64,000 nt of DNA, from the NCBI RefSeq assembly GCF_023159225.1, contig NC_063181.1:13351606-13415605 (forward strand), read 5' to 3'. Shown in pieces: positions 1 to 12,215 of the stretch. Both the position numbers and the translations under genes were made by a program. Position 1 is the stretch's first letter. Each line of letters begins with the position of its first letter. This DNA comes from Perognathus longimembris pacificus. Its lineage: Eukaryota; Chordata; Mammalia; Rodentia; Heteromyidae. The notes under the pieces are model-generated. The model saw only the letters and a program-made list of their open reading frames with translations. It was not told where the DNA came from and ran no database searches.

Positions 1-830
1 AAACCTATCCAATAAACAAAACAGATTGCTCCAGGAGATTCAAGATACAATCAGGAAGCCCAATTTAAGGATAATAGGTATTTAGGAAAACCTGGAGAAG
101 GCAGTTAATGGAATAGGGAACCTATTTAACAGACTATTAGCTGAGAACTTCCCAAATATCCAGAAGGATAGGCCTATACGGTTACAAGAAGCACTTAAAC
201 TTTTTTTTGTTTTGTTTTGGCCAGTCGTGGGCCTAGGACTCAGGGCCTGAGCATCATCCCTGGCTTCTTCCCGCTCAAAGCTAGCACTCTGCCACCTGAG
301 CCACAGTACCCCTTCTGGCTGTTTTCCATATATGTGGTGCTGGGGAATCGAACCGAGAGCTTCATGTGTAGGAGGCAAGCACTCTTGCCACTAGGCCATA
401 TTCCCAGCCCCTACAAGAAGCATTTAGAACCCCAAACCGACCAGACCAGAATAGGACATCCCACCGACACATTGTGATCAAAACAGGATCAGTAGAGTCC
501 AAGGAAAGAATCTTTAAAGCTGTTAGGGAGAGGAAAACAATTACATATAAAGGAAAAGCAATCAGAATTACCCCAAACTTCTCAGCAGAGACCATGAAAA
601 CAAGGAGAGCCTGGATTGAGGTATGCCAAACCCTAAATAAAAATAACTACCAACCAAATAGTGTACCCAGATAAACTCTCATTCATAGATGAAGGTCAAA
701 TAAAAGTCTTCCACAGTAAGGAAACACTGAAACAATATATCTCCACCAAACCAGCTTTACAAAAAATCCTCAAAGATGTACTATACAGGGAAAATAATCA
801 AGATCCCAATGCAGACAGAGAAATGAACCA
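1..830 (+). pseudogene. L1 ORF1 relic (C-terminal half), interrupted by a SINE
   Basis: This is the 3' half of L1 ORF1, the RNA-binding chaperone of the L1 particle. The text around 1-200 and 412-800 matches the usual ORF1 C-terminal region (segments corresponding to ENFPN, the H-P-T-H stretch and the RAWIEV-like motif of the C-terminal domain). Multiple in-frame stops are present, and an antisense dimeric SINE splits the frame at 201-411. It makes no functional protein. The ORF1 start is off the window. Confidence 0.85.
201..411 (-). mobile_element. IDL-type dimeric tRNA-derived SINE
   Basis: A full-length minus-strand SINE. Read on the minus strand it has an ID-like left monomer (GGCTGGGAATATGGCCTAGT start, GGTTCGATTCC B box), a second monomer (GGCTCAGGTGGCAG A-box-like) and an A-rich tail (T-run at 201-218). 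Target duplications of about 17 bp flank it (183-200 and 412-430, one or two mismatches). It landed inside the L1 ORF1 relic, so it is younger than that L1. Confidence 0.93.
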
Positions 831-895
831 TAATTAGTAAACCAGAATATCAGATCAACAACTGGGAAGACCCAGCCTTTAACAAGATAGAGATA

Positions 896-3800
896 ATGAA
901 AGGAACAAATGATCAGCTCTCAATCCTAACTCTCAACATTAATGGACTTAATTCGCCAATCAAATGACATAGGATCCTAAGTTGGATCAAAAATCAAGAT
1001 CCATCTTTCTGCTGCCTCCAAGAGACTCATCTATCCAGCAAAAGTAAACATCTTCTAAAAGTGAAAGGCTGGAATCAAATCTATCAAGCAAATGGCCCCC
1101 ATAAGCAGGCTGGAGTTGCAATCCTAGTATCAGACAAAACTGACTTCAAATTAAAAAAGGTAAGAAGAGACAAAGAAGGTTACTACATAATAGTAAAGTA
1201 AACTCTCCTACAGGAAGATATAACCATCCTAAATATCTACACACCAAATACAGGAGGACCCAAATTTGTCACACAAACACGACTGACTTTAAAACACTCA
1301 TAGGCCCAAACACATTGATAGTTGGGGACTTTAACACTCCACTATCACCTCCGGACAGATCAAAATGCCAAAAACTGAACAAAGAAACCACAGAACTAAA
1401 CAATTTCACAGACCAACTAGACTTAATCGACAGCTACAGAATATTCCACCCTGCAACAACAGAATACTCATTCTTTTCAGCGGCACATGAAACATTCTCC
1501 AAAATAGATCACATCTTAGGGCACAAAGAAAATCTGTACAAATTCAGAAGTATCAAAACTATTTCCTGCATTCTCTCAGACCACAATGGAATAAAATTAG
1601 AGCTCAACTTAAACAGCCACCACAGAAAATCCTACAGTTCATGGAGACTAAACAACACACTGCTGAACTATCAGTGGGTCTTTGAAAAAATTAAAATGGA
1701 AACTCAAATATTTGTGGAATTCAACCAAGATGAGGACACAAAGTACCAGCTCCTTTGGGACACAGCAAAGGTAGTACTAGGGGAAAATTTATAACTCTGA
1801 ATGCATACACCAACAAACTGGAGAAACAGCAACTCAATCACTTAAGGAAGCACATTAGTTTCATTGAAAGAGAACAACAAGCCAAACTCCAAGTCAATAG
1901 ATGGAAGCAAATAATTAAAATCAAATCAGAATTAAATCAATTCGAGACAAAAAAACCATAGAAAAAAACAAACAAAGAGTTGGTTCTTTGAAAAATCAAC
2001 AAGATAGAGAGACCCCTAGCAAACCTGACCAAAACGAAGGCAGCACACTCAAATAAACAAGATAAGAGATGAAAGAGGTAACATCACGACAGAAACAACC
2101 AAAATTCAGACCATAATAAGGGACTATTTTGCAAACCTTTATGCCAACAAATTCGAGTACCTGTAAGAAATGGATGATTTCCTAGAAAAAGTTCATATCC
2201 CCAAACTCAACCATGAAGATTTAAACCTCCTAAACAGACCCATATCCAATATTGAAATAGAAACGGCAAGTGATCTCCCATCCAAGAGAAGCCCAGGTCC
2301 AGACGTATTCACAGCAGAATTCTACAAGGCCTTCCAAACAGAACTAACACCAATATTTCTCAAGCTCTTCAATGAAAATGAAAGAGAACGTTCACTTTCA
2401 GACACATTCTATGAAGCCAGTATAACCCTCATCCCAAAACCAGGCAGGGACTCATCACGGAAAGAGGACTATAGACCGATTTCTGATTGCCACTATAGAC
2501 GCAAAAATTCTCAACAAAATTCTGGCCAATCGACCTCAACAGGTCATCAGAAAAATCATACACCACGATCAAAATGGATTCATCCCAGGGATGCAAAGTT
2601 GGTTCAATATACGCAAGTCAATTAATGAAATCCACCACATCAACCAGAGCAAGGTAAAGAACCACATGGTTATATCTCTGGATGCGTAAAGGGCGTTTGA
2701 TAAAATCCAGCACCATTTATGCTAAAAGCCCTGGAAAAACTGGGATTCCATGGAATATTCCTGAATATAATCAAGGCAGTTTATGACAAATCAACAGCAA
2801 GCATAACTCTAAATGGTGAAAAACTAAAGCCATTCCCTTTCAAAACAGGAACAATACAGGGATGTCCACTTTCTCCCCTTCAACTAGAATTCCTAGCCAG
2901 AGCAATTAGACAAGAAGAAAATATAAAGGGGATCCAAATAGGAAAAGATGAAGTTAAACTTTCTCTCTTCGCAGATGACATGATCCTATACCTAAAGAAC
3001 CCTATAGACTCTACCCCCAAGCTACTAGAGCTGATCCAAAACTTTAGCAAAGTTGCAGGATATAAAATAAACCCTCAAAAATCATGGTCTTTCTATATGC
3101 TAACGACTCGAAGACCGAGGCTGAAATTAGGAAAATAACTCCTTTTGCAATATCCTCAATAAACATAAAATACCTAGGAATAACCTTAACCAAAGAAGTG
3201 AAAGACCTCTATGATGAAAACTTTAAAAACATGAAAAACGAAATTAAGGCAGAACTAAGGAAATGGAAAAACCTCCCATGCTCCTGGATTGGGAGGATTA
3301 ATATAATCAAAATGGCAATATTGCTAAAGGCTATCTACAAATTCAATGCAATACCCATTAATATCCCAACACCATTTTTTAATGAAATCAAGGAAGCAAT
3401 CCAGAAATTCATATGGAACAATAAAAGACCCAGAATAACAAAAACAATCCTAAACAGAAAGAACAGTGCTGGAGGAATTACAAGACCCACCTTCAAGCTG
3501 TATTATAAAGCTATAGTAATATAAACAGCTTGGTATTGGCACTGGAACAGGCCTGAAGACCAATGGAACAGAATTGAAGCCCCAGAAATGAACCTACAGA
3601 ACTATGCCTACTTAATCTTTGATAAAGGAGCTAAAACAATAGTTTGGAAGAAAGATAGCCTCTTTAACAAATGGTGCTGGCAAAACTGGTTCAACACATG
3701 AAACAAACTAAAACTAGTTCCTTATATATCACCCTGCACCAAAATCAATTCCAAATGGATCAAAGACCTCGAAATCAAATCAGACACCCTGAAAACACTA

Positions 3801-4616
3801 AAGGAACGAGTAGGAGAAACACTTGGGCTCCTTGGCACAGGACCGAACTTCCTTAACAAAGACCCAGAAAGGCTACAAATCAAAGAAAGGATGGACAAAT
3901 GGGACTGCATCAAATTGCAGAGCTTCTGCAGGGCAAAGGACATAGCACACAAGATAAACAGAAAGCCCACATTTTGGGAGAAGATCTTTACCGGCCCTTC
4001 AATGGACAAAGGCCTCATATCTAAAATATATGCAGAATTAAAAAAATTTCCTTCATCCAAAACAAAACTGGAAAGAACCAATAGCCCCCTCATCAAGTGG
4101 TCTAAAGACTTAAAAAGAGACTTCTCTGATGAGGAAATGAGAATGGCCAAGAGACTTATGAAAAACTGCTTTACATCACTGGCCATAAAAGAAATGCAAA
4201 TCAAAACAACATTGAGATTCCATCTCACCCCAGTAAGAATGTCATATATCAAGAAAACTAACAATAACAATTGTTGGAGGGGATGTGGCCAAAAGGGAAC
4301 CCAACTTCATTGCTGGTGGGAGTGTAAACTGATTCAGCCACTCTGGCAAGTGGTATGGAGATTCCTCAGAAGGCTAAACATAGAACTCCCCTATGACCCA
4401 TCAGTCCCACTTTGGGGTATCTATCCAAAAGACCACAAACATAATCACCCTAAAGCCACCAGCACAACAATGTTCATCGCAGCACAGTTTGACATAGCTA
4501 GAATTTGGAACCAACCCAGATGCCCCTCAGTAGATGATTGGATCAGGAAAATGTGGTACATATACACAATGGAATTTAATCCTCTATCAAAAAGAATGAC
4601 ATTGCCTCATTTGTAA
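896..4616 (+). pseudogene. L1 ORF2 relic (endonuclease / reverse transcriptase)
   Basis: ORF2 of L1 encodes the endonuclease and reverse transcriptase used for target-primed retrotransposition. The frame opens at the ATG at 896. It is soon cut by stops (e.g. the TGA after LNSPIK at about 965), and later pieces are in shifted frames. Visible landmarks are the endonuclease strand VGDFNTPL at about 1321, the SDH catalytic motif at 1576-1584, the reverse-transcriptase segment with [12 protein letters not shown] near 2850 and the FADD active site at 2968-2979. The C-terminal stretch 3891-4616 remains open for 241 codons and ends at the natural position. Several frameshifts make it non-functional. 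Confidence 0.93.
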
Positions 4617-5260
4617 GGAAATGGAAGGACTTGGAAAAAATTATACTAAGTGAAGTGAGCCAGACCCAAAGACACATGGACTCTACGGTCTCCTTCATAG
4701 GGAATAATTAGCACAGGTTTAGGCAAGTCACAGCAGAGGATCACAAGAGCCCAATAGCTATACCCTTATGAACACATAAGATGATGCTAAATGAAATGAA
4801 CTCCATGTTAAGGAAACGATTGTTATATCACAGTTGTAACTACTTTCAATGTGCCTTGTGTAACTGTAGCTTCAAGTAATGATGATCTTCTTGTACCACC
4901 TTCATGTGGTTGTGCCTTCACTATCTCTGTATCTTATCTGAGTATATTGGAAACCGTGTATACTGGTGTTAGAACCAGGAAATTGAAAGCGAATACCAAA
5001 TTCGAGAGATATAGGATAAAAAAAAAAGACAACTACAAAAGCAATACTTGCAAAACTGTTTGGTGTAAATGAACTGAACTCATGGGTTGGGGGAAGGGAA
5101 AGGGGGAGGTGGGAGTGGGAATGAGGGACAAGGTAACAAACAGTACAAGGAATGTATCCAATGCCTAATGTATGAAACTGTAACCTCCCTGTAATTCAGT
5201 CTGATAATAATAAAAAAGTAAAATAAAATAATAAAAAATATATATTGAATAAAATCATGC
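4617..5260 (+). other. L1 3'UTR and A-rich tail
   Basis: This segment follows the ORF2 stop. It contains the G-rich run (about 5085-5130), the terminal block that recurs elsewhere in the window, and an A-rich end with AATAAA-type motifs. The first short stretch (GGAAATGGAAGGACTTGGAA) is shared with the L1 at 16480-18010. Confidence 0.8.
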
Positions 5261-5342
5261 CTCTCTGATTCTTCATGCCTCAAATTGCTGCCTTTAATTT
5301 CGTGGGTAATTTCCAAACTCTCTGTTTAAAAAAAAAAATCAA

Positions 5343-5430
5343 TCAACAAACCGTACAAGAAATGTATCCAATGCCTAATGTATGAAACTGTAATCTCTCT
5401 GTACATCACTTTGACAATAAATAAAACAAA
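5343..5430 (+). mobile_element. Short L1 3'-end insertion (5'-truncated)
   Basis: About 90 bp nearly identical to the last block of the neighbouring L1 (5131-5215), ending in AATAAATAAAAC. Short TCAATCAA direct repeats flank it (about 5338-5345 and 5432-5439). This suggests a separate, extremely 5'-truncated insertion landing 100 bp from the first L1 rather than part of the same element. Confidence 0.75.
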
Positions 5431-7317
5431 GTCAATCAAATAAGAGATAAATGAACATAACCCCAATACTAGCAAAGAAAATCTAAAGTGGAGAGGCAAG
5501 GAACATTGTATAGTAATGTGTTAGTATAATTCTTTTATTTCAAGGGAATTTAAACTTTTATGGAATGTGGAGGTGTCTATATTTTTGCCACTTTTGAATA
5601 AAAATGTGCTTTTACCCACTACCTAATTCCATTTTCCCAAGTAATATTTATGAAAACCTGATTTAACAATATCCCTTTTCATCTTTTCTGTTGCTATTCA
5701 AACTATCACCTAATAAGTCCTTGTGCAGTGGTTTAGCAGCACATCACTTATTGAAAAGGTGCTGGTGTAGCACCACAAAACAACACCACAAAGCTACTAT
5801 GTACCTAAACATTCTTAGTTTAAGTAAAACCAAACTTCATTCCTGTTTGGTATTACAGAGCATCTAGCTTCAAATATGTATCTCTGTAGTGTTGGTCTCA
5901 ACTCTAGATGCATCTCTGGTCTGTGGGGACTTGTGTGTTGTACCCACTGTTTCAAGTGGGGTTTTCCTTCCAATTTATGCTATTGGACTGATGCACACTT
6001 TTAAAATGATTCATGGATATAGAGATGTCTGTGGTACATCAGTCTCAGAGAGCTGTGTTAAAGTTTTAAAAACTTACAACTTTTTTATGGACATCAGCTT
6101 CAAGCAATATTTGTTTGGAAAGCTTTGGTCACAGATAGGGTGGAGTCTTTTTGCAAAAAACACAATGTCGAGTTTCCTTGAATTTCATTGAATTCATGGT
6201 AAATATAGTCATTTTCTTTGGTACAAAGATGTAACCATGCAAACAAAATGGTGAGTCAGTAGCCAACAAAGGACTTGGGGAAGGATCAATTACTTTGCTT
6301 GTTTATAAAATAATGTCAGTAAGAAATATAGCACCATTATTTTAAATTAAATTTGCATTGTTCTTAAAGGTATTGCCCTGAAGGCGATAGTCTTGTTTGC
6401 TTTGTAGTGCTCTAGTAGGAATGATTAGATTTTTGAGCAAAATAAAAATTTAAGTTTAACATAAATATCTTTGCATCAGAAAAAGAAAATATGTCCGTAT
6501 TTAAAAAAATTCTACTCAATATCATTGCTATAGCCATACATTTACATAGGCATCTTTTTATTATTTAAGGCACTTCTATTTTAGGAAGAATATTTATTAT
6601 CATTTACCGAGTTAAAAAAGGAGTCCTGGAGCTAAGCAAATTGATTGTTAATACTTCTACATGTCCTGTGCAATTAGGTCCCCCTAATTGTGCTAAATTC
6701 TTCTCTTACAAAGGAAGTGCCATTTTATAAAATAAAAGTCCTGAAAAGAATTATTGAGTCAGATAGCTTTAAGCTACTGATATGATACCACTTACCTTTC
6801 TAACACCATTCCATTGCTTTGTAGAAGAAATCTTAAAAACACAACAACAACAACAAAAAAACCACCACCAAATATTTCACACACTGACCTTTTGCTTTTC
6901 TATTTAAGCTATCTGAAATTAAATTCTATCAACAAATAACAGCTTTTCAGTTTTGAGATTTCATTTGATAAAACTGCCTTACATATTCCTTTTAAACTGG
7001 TCTCCTGAGATGGTAGGAATAGAATGGGTTTGAAACTAGACAGGCAAATGTGGATCAGGTGTAGCTCACTACTCACACACTAACCAAGGCTCCCTGCGAG
7101 CCTTCATCCTTCTTCTGCAAAAGTGGGTCTGTAAACTGGGATAGGTAAGAAACAACAGCATGAGAGGAAGTAATTAATATTTGCTAGTGAGAATTCATGC
7201 TCTTCTCTCATGAGGTCATTCTTAAAAAAATACTTTTCTTTTCCTCCAGGAATATTTAATCTTCCCTCCACTCTCCACCACCCTCACCCATACCGACATA
7301 TATACGCAAATCAAAGA
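5431..7317. other. Intergenic, no feature recognised
   Basis: AT-rich unique-looking sequence. An open frame at 5889-6191 (100 codons) shows no domain, no codon signal and no neighbours that would support a gene. A short (ACAACA)n-like tract lies near 6841-6870. Confidence 0.5.
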
Positions 7318-7420
7318 CTAAAAGGTTTTGGAGTTAGAGTGTTAGTAACATTGTCTAGCATGCATAAAACATTGGTTTCAGCCCTACTACCACTACTACT
7401 ATTACTACAAAACACAACAA
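7318..7420 (+). mobile_element. ID-like tRNA-derived SINE relic
   Basis: Degenerate copy of an ID-type tRNA-derived SINE. The A-box-like GGAGTTAGAGTGTTAGTAAC part and the TAGCATGCATAAAACATTGG anticodon-arm-like part are recognisable, followed by a B-box relic (GGTTTCAGCCC) and a CTACTACTA/A-rich tail to about 7440. Confidence 0.6.
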
Positions 7421-7597
7421 AACAAACAAACAAAAAACAGCCTTTCAAAGCCATAGGAAGCAAACCCACTGACTTTAAGGAATTTATAAGTATTTGAGTG
7501 TGTGTATTACATACACATATATACAGATAACTAGAACAGTGTAATTGGTTAAAAGCATGTGTAGATGTAAAAATAACATTGTTTCTCAGCAGAGGCA

Positions 7598-7672
7598 TTA
7601 CTGAGGTTTGAGTCAAGGCCTAGTGTCTGGTAGGCAGAGACTGTACTACTTGTGCTATGCTCCGAGTCATAT
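7598..7672 (-). mobile_element. ID-like tRNA-derived SINE relic
   Basis: Minus-strand degenerate ID-like monomer: the complement of GAGGTTTGAGTCAAGGCCTA gives the B box region, and TACTTGTGCTATGCTCCGAG corresponds to the A box side. No clear target duplication was seen. Confidence 0.5.
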
Positions 7673-9600
7673 AACGCTTTGGTTATGTCTTAAATAGGGT
7701 CTTGGTGTCTTTGGTTTGAGGTAGAAGGACAAGATCATAATTCAGATTCCATAAAATTTTCTCTTGTGCCTAAATATATTTACGTCAGTGTCCACACGAT
7801 GTTTTTTTTTTTGTGTTGTTTGTTTTTGTTGTTGCTTTTTACCCAAGAAGTTTCTCTATCCTTGTTTTTTATCCAGTGGATCTTACTTATTTTATAAATC
7901 TATGATAAGTGATTCAGGAGTAGAATAGAATGGTTTACTCAGAGTTACATTAAGTAGTATCACAACATTCTTACCTATTTTTTGTGATTTCCGTATCATT
8001 TTATAATTATGATTTTTTGAAGAATCATACATGTAATATACACTGAGCTAAAAGACTGAAAGAATAAAATCCTACTGTGATCAGTAATTACCATTACTTA
8101 GTAAGAACTTAGCCTGTTATAGGTAATCAAGAAATATTTTTGAAAGGAAGGAATGAGATAATGAAAAAACCATCAAAGCACTGAAATCTTCATATGATCA
8201 TGATGACATTGATAACGGACTCTAGCACTAACAAACACCTGTGGTTTGATGAATAAATGTGAACATCAGTTAGTTGCTCATATCCTATAAGAACATTTCT
8301 GTATAAAGATTTGTGCAAAATCTGGAAGCCTTTGTGGGTATAGTATACTGTCTAATATCATAGTGATTTTGGCAATGATTCTATTATATTTGAGGTGTCT
8401 TGATCCTTACTACAGCATAAAACACAACAGTTAGCATCTTATATGATCAAATCTTTCTATCTCTCATTATAAAAAATGCCATTCAAAAAACAAGCCCCTG
8501 TGATCTGTATGGCATGCTATTTGTTAGTATTCAAAAGAAGTGTTTCTTGCTTTGTTTATGTACCATAGGTATTGTTCTGACTTTTGTCTGTAAGCAGCAC
8601 AAAGAAGCCAACTTGCTCAGTCTCTAGAGTGCAAAGTGAAAACATCACATGAGAAGATTTCATTAATTCATCCTTTTTCTCTGCAAAAGAAATATCCTAT
8701 GAATCAGCTGGATCTCTGTCTGGAAGTCACAAAGGAATTTAGAAATGATTTATCTTATGGATGGGATGGAAATCCACTTGTCCTCTGAAAAGGAATAAAC
8801 ACATTAGAATGCATTAAAATTCATTGACGGCACTGACTACATAAACCCTCTAGCCTCTCAACAACAGATAGCTAACCTGTCTATTTAAGCTGAAGAAGCA
8901 ATGGCTGATATGGATAGGCTGTCCTTTGATTCCTTATGAAGCTCATTTCTGAATGACTGATAATTGTGCTAATGATAGCACTATTGGTACTATTGATTTA
9001 ATATGCATATATTTGCCAGTACTGATGATATGTCAATTCTGTCACCAGATGGATATTTTTAGATTTGATACCAAGGTATTTAACAATACATACATTAAAA
9101 AAAAGACCAGTTTCAAACATGGAACCAAACTGACATCGAAAGGCTGAATACATCAATTTTGGCATTTTGCCATTTGTTTGAATGAAAACTATCTAAGATG
9201 ATGCTACTGGGATTATTTTCCAGACAGGTAATCATTAGAATTTACATAAAGCTTAAAGATCGTATGCAGAAGAGTTTGTTTAAATAAATTTCCAAATCTA
9301 GAGCTTACTCAGTGGTTTGATACTTGAATACAAAATTATTGGGTACTCATCTCCTTCAGTAAAGTATTATTTAATAGAAATATAAAATTGGAAAAGGCCT
9401 GTTGTATGGGACATAAGAAGATTTTTACGAAGCAGTGTTGTGGCTTAAATAATGAAATATGGAAGCTGAGATATCATGGAAGGCAGGAAAGCCTTTATTT
9501 ACTCGGGATTTTTGAACTGAAACAGAAAGAAGCATGAAGGAGCAGAAGACACCAAGTGGGAAGCTGGTAGGAAAGGAAAATTTTATTTAATTTATTTTTA
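7673..9600. other. Intergenic, no feature recognised
   Basis: AT-rich sequence with a T-rich stretch at 7801-7845. I see no exon, RNA gene or recognisable mobile element. Confidence 0.5.
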
Positions 9601-9601
9601 T

Positions 9602-9836
9602 TTTTTCGGTCAGTTGTGGGATTTAAACTCCAGGCCTGGGCATTGTCCTTGAGCCTCTTTGTACTCAAGGCTAGCACTCTACCCCTTGAGCCACAGCAAC
9701 ACTTGCAGTTTTTGAGTGGTTAATTGAAGATAAGAGTTTAACAGGGACTTTCCTGTCCAGACTAGCTTCAAACCACAATCCTCAGATCTCAGCCTACTGA
9801 GTACCTAGAATCACAGGTGTGAGCCACCCATGCCCG
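9602..9836 (-). mobile_element. B1-dID dimeric SINE
   Basis: Minus-strand copy. The distal end (9770-9836) is the 7SL-derived B1 part (complement of TGGCTCACACCTGTGATTCT-type sequence), and 9610-9720 is the ID-like half ending in a T-run (its A-tail). It differs from the IDL elements by having the 7SL-type left half. Confidence 0.85.
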
Positions 9837-9839
9837 GCA

Positions 9840-11219
9840 AAAAGGGGAATTGTAACTGAGGGAATAAGCTTCAGAATGAACAGATGAAGTAGACAGGGTA
9901 TACCTGTCCTAGTGCTCCTATTCATAGAGAATAGCACTGGAAGAGCGCTGTGTCTGGGAAGAAAATTGGAAAATATGTCAAAGACCATTCATATTGCAAT
10001 TCCACTCAGGTTCAGGCCCAACTGCTCACTAAGGACAAGTCTCCATGTTTCCATTCCCAGAGTTGCCAGCACAGTCATCTCTAACATGGTGCAAAACTCT
10101 TCATTTTATATCTTATCTGTAATCTCAATCCCATTCTATTTATAAGTTATAGGGAAGAATTATCAGTATCCTTTATTTTCTAGGAGCCTATCTATTCCTT
10201 TGTATATGCATTTTGTAAACCCAACATTTGTAGGAAGGTAGAATAAGGAAAACTTTGCAAGTGACCTTTTGCCACTCTTCTTCATGTGAACTATTCATTT
10301 TTAAATTATTAAAATATATTCAGCCTGTCATTTTCAAAATAGGGAAGATTGTTACTGTTAGCACTTGCTTCAAGTTGAACTCAGTAATTTCCCTTGTCTT
10401 CACTGGCATATTTTGGTAAATGATGGCTTTAGAAGCAGCTCTTTCTGAGAAGGAGAGGCTTTATTTTAGATTTGCCATTGTGGCAAGACAAATACTGCAA
10501 CCATCACCAGTTGGATCACAATATCTCTAAATTTGCAATGGGGAAGATATTTCATGAATAAAAATATGAAAATAGAAGTAATTTCATATTAGTGAATAAA
10601 TATACAGCTTACAAGGGGGAAATGAAAAACAAAACAACAAAATAATAAACTTGATTATTTCTCTCAACATTTCAAAGACTATGTAAATTGAAAATGTAAA
10701 AAAGAAAGTTACCACTTTTGCAATGAATTGTTGTGATGTGTGCTTTCAGACATGAAAACCTAGGCCTTGTATTTCCCATTTGTTAGGAAAACACTATCTT
10801 CAAGTTAAAGCCTAAGCCAAGAAAAGGTGTGAATCATAGCAGACAGATACTCTGTGCACAGTTCTGCCTAATGATTATTGAAACCTAATAGCTTTATTGT
10901 GCATCTGCCTTAATTTTCTCAGTAAAATATTATCCACCATTCAAATGCTTGGAAGCCTTTACATATCTTAAGAATAAGTAGAGTTCTGGCTATATATTAA
11001 TAAGACATTGTTTGGTGTGTTAATTGAAGATATTTTAGTTGTTAAAAATATCTCTTTTAGTTATTTATTTCTCCCTGTGTGTATGAACTCTAGCCATAAT
11101 TTAGCTGACACAAGTTATATGCTACTCTCCAATATTTTTCTTAAATGTTTGGTCACTTAATTTGTTTTTCACAGCTTTTGAATTGTCCTAGGAAATTTCT
11201 TATTATCTACTATTAACTT
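9840..11219. other. Intergenic, no feature recognised
   Basis: AT-rich sequence up to the retroviral LTR. No element or exon was recognised. Confidence 0.5.
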
Positions 11220-11483
11220 TGTTAGCATTCCCCTAGCCTCAGGTCCTCATCTCCTCCACTAGCCACCAGATCCACCCATACCTAATGAGCCACTCCTACT
11301 CACTACCTACCTACTTCCCCTTTACCTCCCTAGAGAGAAGCTGCCACCTGGATAAGGTGCAGATGCCATGTAGCTCCCTCTCCCGTGGGAACTATGGCCC
11401 CACTAATAAACCTCCTATGAACCTTCTCCTATCTGTGGTTATCTCCGCATGGTCCTCTGGGATGGCCGGGACCTATATTTTCA
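11220..11483 (+). repeat. ERV 5' LTR
   Basis: 264 bp, TGTTAGC...TTTTCA. It carries a candidate polyadenylation signal AATAAA at 11405-11410, which the 3' LTR has lost. By hand alignment it differs from the 3' LTR by about 12 substitutions and three small gaps. It is directly followed by the primer binding site. Confidence 0.93.
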
Positions 11484-11484
11484 T

Positions 11485-11502
11485 TGGTGCCGAACCCGGG
11501 AT
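11485..11502 (+). other. ERV primer binding site, tRNA-Phe type
   Basis: TGGTGCCGAACCCGGGAT, one base after the LTR. It is complementary to the 3' end of tRNA-Phe apart from one missing A in the AAA run. This is the priming site for minus-strand DNA synthesis. Confidence 0.85.
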
Positions 11503-11639
11503 AGGCTCCCCAGTGGGTTTGCTCCCCCATTTCTGGGTGGTCCAAGCTGCCCCCGGGACCTATCCTGCTGTCCTAAGCCCACCCAGAGGTCCACTGAGGT
11601 AACTTCTGACCGAGCTCTCTACTTCCATCCACCACGACA

Positions 11640-12215
11640 ATCTACAAATTCATCCTCACACCCAGGGTAAGTGATCATCTAACCGAGGGCTCGGATCCAA
11701 TTTTCCAATTTACTGTAGGGCCACAGGGCCATGGCTTCAGGGCCACACTACAAATCTTGGTGCCAAGTTCCGAGCCCCACTCCAAATGACCATAGCATAG
11801 GGCTACAGGGCCATGGCTTCAGGGACACACTCTGTGCTCGGTTGGGGACACAGCTACTAGGGTGATGGCCTCATTGCTGATTGTCTCCTCCATTTCAGCT
11901 GACCAGAGTAATACCGGGGACGTTTGGTATTTAACTCCTCAGCTCCGCTAATCACTTACCATGGGAGGGGCACAATCATCCACCACAACAGATTTGAAAC
12001 TCCAACCAGGGTGAGTGACCATTAGCCGGGAGCTTGGATTTTCCAGAAGGCCACTGGGCCACCGTAAATCGTGTCTCCAAGTTCTGAGCCCCACTCCCAG
12101 GGAAAGCCACTGGGCTGTCAACCTTAAGCCACTGATCTAGGTCAAGGAAATCAGCAATTGTGGGTGTTTGGAGTCAACTGATCAGCTCTGCTGGTCACTC
12201 ATCAAGGGGGGAACA
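11640..12215 (+). repeat. Diverged tandem duplication in ERV leader
   Basis: Two diverged units. The first begins at a CCCAGGGTAAGTGATCAT stretch (11661), the second at AACCAGGGTGAGTGACCAT (12005). Both continue with a CCGAGGGCTCGGA-like/CCGGGAGCTTGGA segment and a GTTC(C/T)GAGCCCCACTCC segment. The first unit holds a further internal repeat (GGGCCATGGCTTCAGGG at about 11726 and 11808). The CAGGGTAAGTG sequence resembles a splice donor. A short ATG frame at 11961 (MGGAQSS) closes after 17 codons. Confidence 0.75.

Larger units (their letters stand above)
1..5260 (+). mobile_element. L1 LINE, near-complete 3' part, inactive
   Basis: An L1 retrotransposon enters from the left edge and runs through the end of ORF1, all of ORF2 and a 3'UTR to an A-rich tail with AATAAT/AATAAA-like repeats near 5205-5250. 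Recognisable ORF2 pieces include the endonuclease, the reverse transcriptase with the FADD catalytic box, and the C-terminal Cys/His-containing segment. Stops and frameshifts break both reading frames, so this copy cannot move itself. The 3'UTR has a G-rich stretch at 5085-5130 and a conserved terminal segment at 5131-5200. Shorter copies of that terminal segment recur at 5343, 31510, 35150 and 43640, so this looks like a lineage-specific subfamily that was active in this genome. The 5'UTR and the start of ORF1 lie outside the window. Confidence 0.95.

Noticed and set aside
3722..4270. 182-codon minus-strand open frame
   Set aside because: Antisense shadow of the L1 ORF2 C-terminal region.
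5889..6191. 100-codon open frame as a small gene
   Set aside because: No motif, no homology that I recognise, AT-rich intergenic setting.
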